DNA from: JBBQTU01 sp038213005
GTDB lineage: Bacteria; Planctomycetota; Phycisphaerae; Tepidisphaerales; Tepidisphaeraceae
NCBI GenBank assembly: GCA_038213005.1
Contig: JBBQTU010000114.1
Coordinates: 1-13,122, forward strand
Reading direction: 5' to 3'
DNA length: 13,122 bases
This document shows, one piece after another, positions 13,101-13,122 of this stretch; position 1 is the first letter of the stretch; each line of letters begins with the position of its first letter. Below the pieces are notes generated by a model. It was given only the letters and a program-made list of their open reading frames with translations. It was not told the origin of the DNA and made no database searches. Position numbers and translations under genes: made by a program.

Positions 13101-13122
13101 ATGGAAGCCCAAGCAATCGCTC
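13101..13122 (+). CDS. Start of a truncated plus-strand gene
   Basis: ATG at 13101 follows a strong AAAAGGAG (13086-13093) by 7 nt, and the frame stays open to the window edge, reading MEAQAIA. Only seven codons are visible, so the product cannot be named. The ribosome binding site is the main evidence that this is a real start. It is divergent from the rsfS operon. Confidence 0.65.

Overview
The window is about 13 kb of high-GC bacterial DNA. The best guess is a Planctomycetota-like chromosome, or a metagenome-assembled contig from one. Clues are the tandem-type universal stress protein remnant, a very large signal-peptide-bearing NHL/discoidin/CBM9-like protein, a type-2 OMP decarboxylase, and tiny basic ribosome-associated-looking proteins. 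No rRNA or tRNA marker is present, so the phylum is an inference.

Left part (1-2000): the first ~128 bases are almost pure C, probably an assembly or sequencing artefact. Next come a TCATTAG heptamer array and a frameshifted universal stress protein remnant. A repeat-rich spacer follows, then a minus-strand DUF4262-like gene. A divergent 24-residue extremely basic ORF has a strong ribosome binding site and looks like a small ribosomal or ribosome-associated protein.

Middle part (2000-5130): pyrF is preceded by a perfect 12-bp inverted repeat in its leader. After it lies a VapBC toxin-antitoxin module with an AbrB-type antitoxin and a PIN toxin. The toxin gene is split by a complete ISL3-family insertion sequence (3423-4806), which has 22-bp terminal inverted repeats (21/22 identical) and a perfect 8-bp target duplication, CGAAGTAT. 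Removing the element and one duplication restores an intact 129-residue toxin frame. The transposase is itself in two frames joined at an A8 run, which is either a slippage site or a loss-of-function mutation.

Right part (5130-13122): hcp (hybrid cluster protein, short form) is on the minus strand. It has a consensus TATACT -10 and a perfect FNR-type palindrome placed as for class II activation, so oxygen- or nitric-oxide-responsive control is likely. Divergent from it is a 1,444-residue predicted secreted multidomain protein. Convergent to that is a compact minus-strand operon: rsfS, an M24 (Xaa-Pro) peptidase, and a two-helix small membrane protein. These genes are joined by a 4-nt gap and an ATGA overlap. 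At the right edge only the first codons of a plus-strand gene are visible.

No wholly new multi-gene system is evident. The most informative signals are the IS-broken toxin with an intact antitoxin, the A8 frame junction, the FNR-class promoter of hcp, the pyrF leader hairpin and the 24-aa basic ORF.
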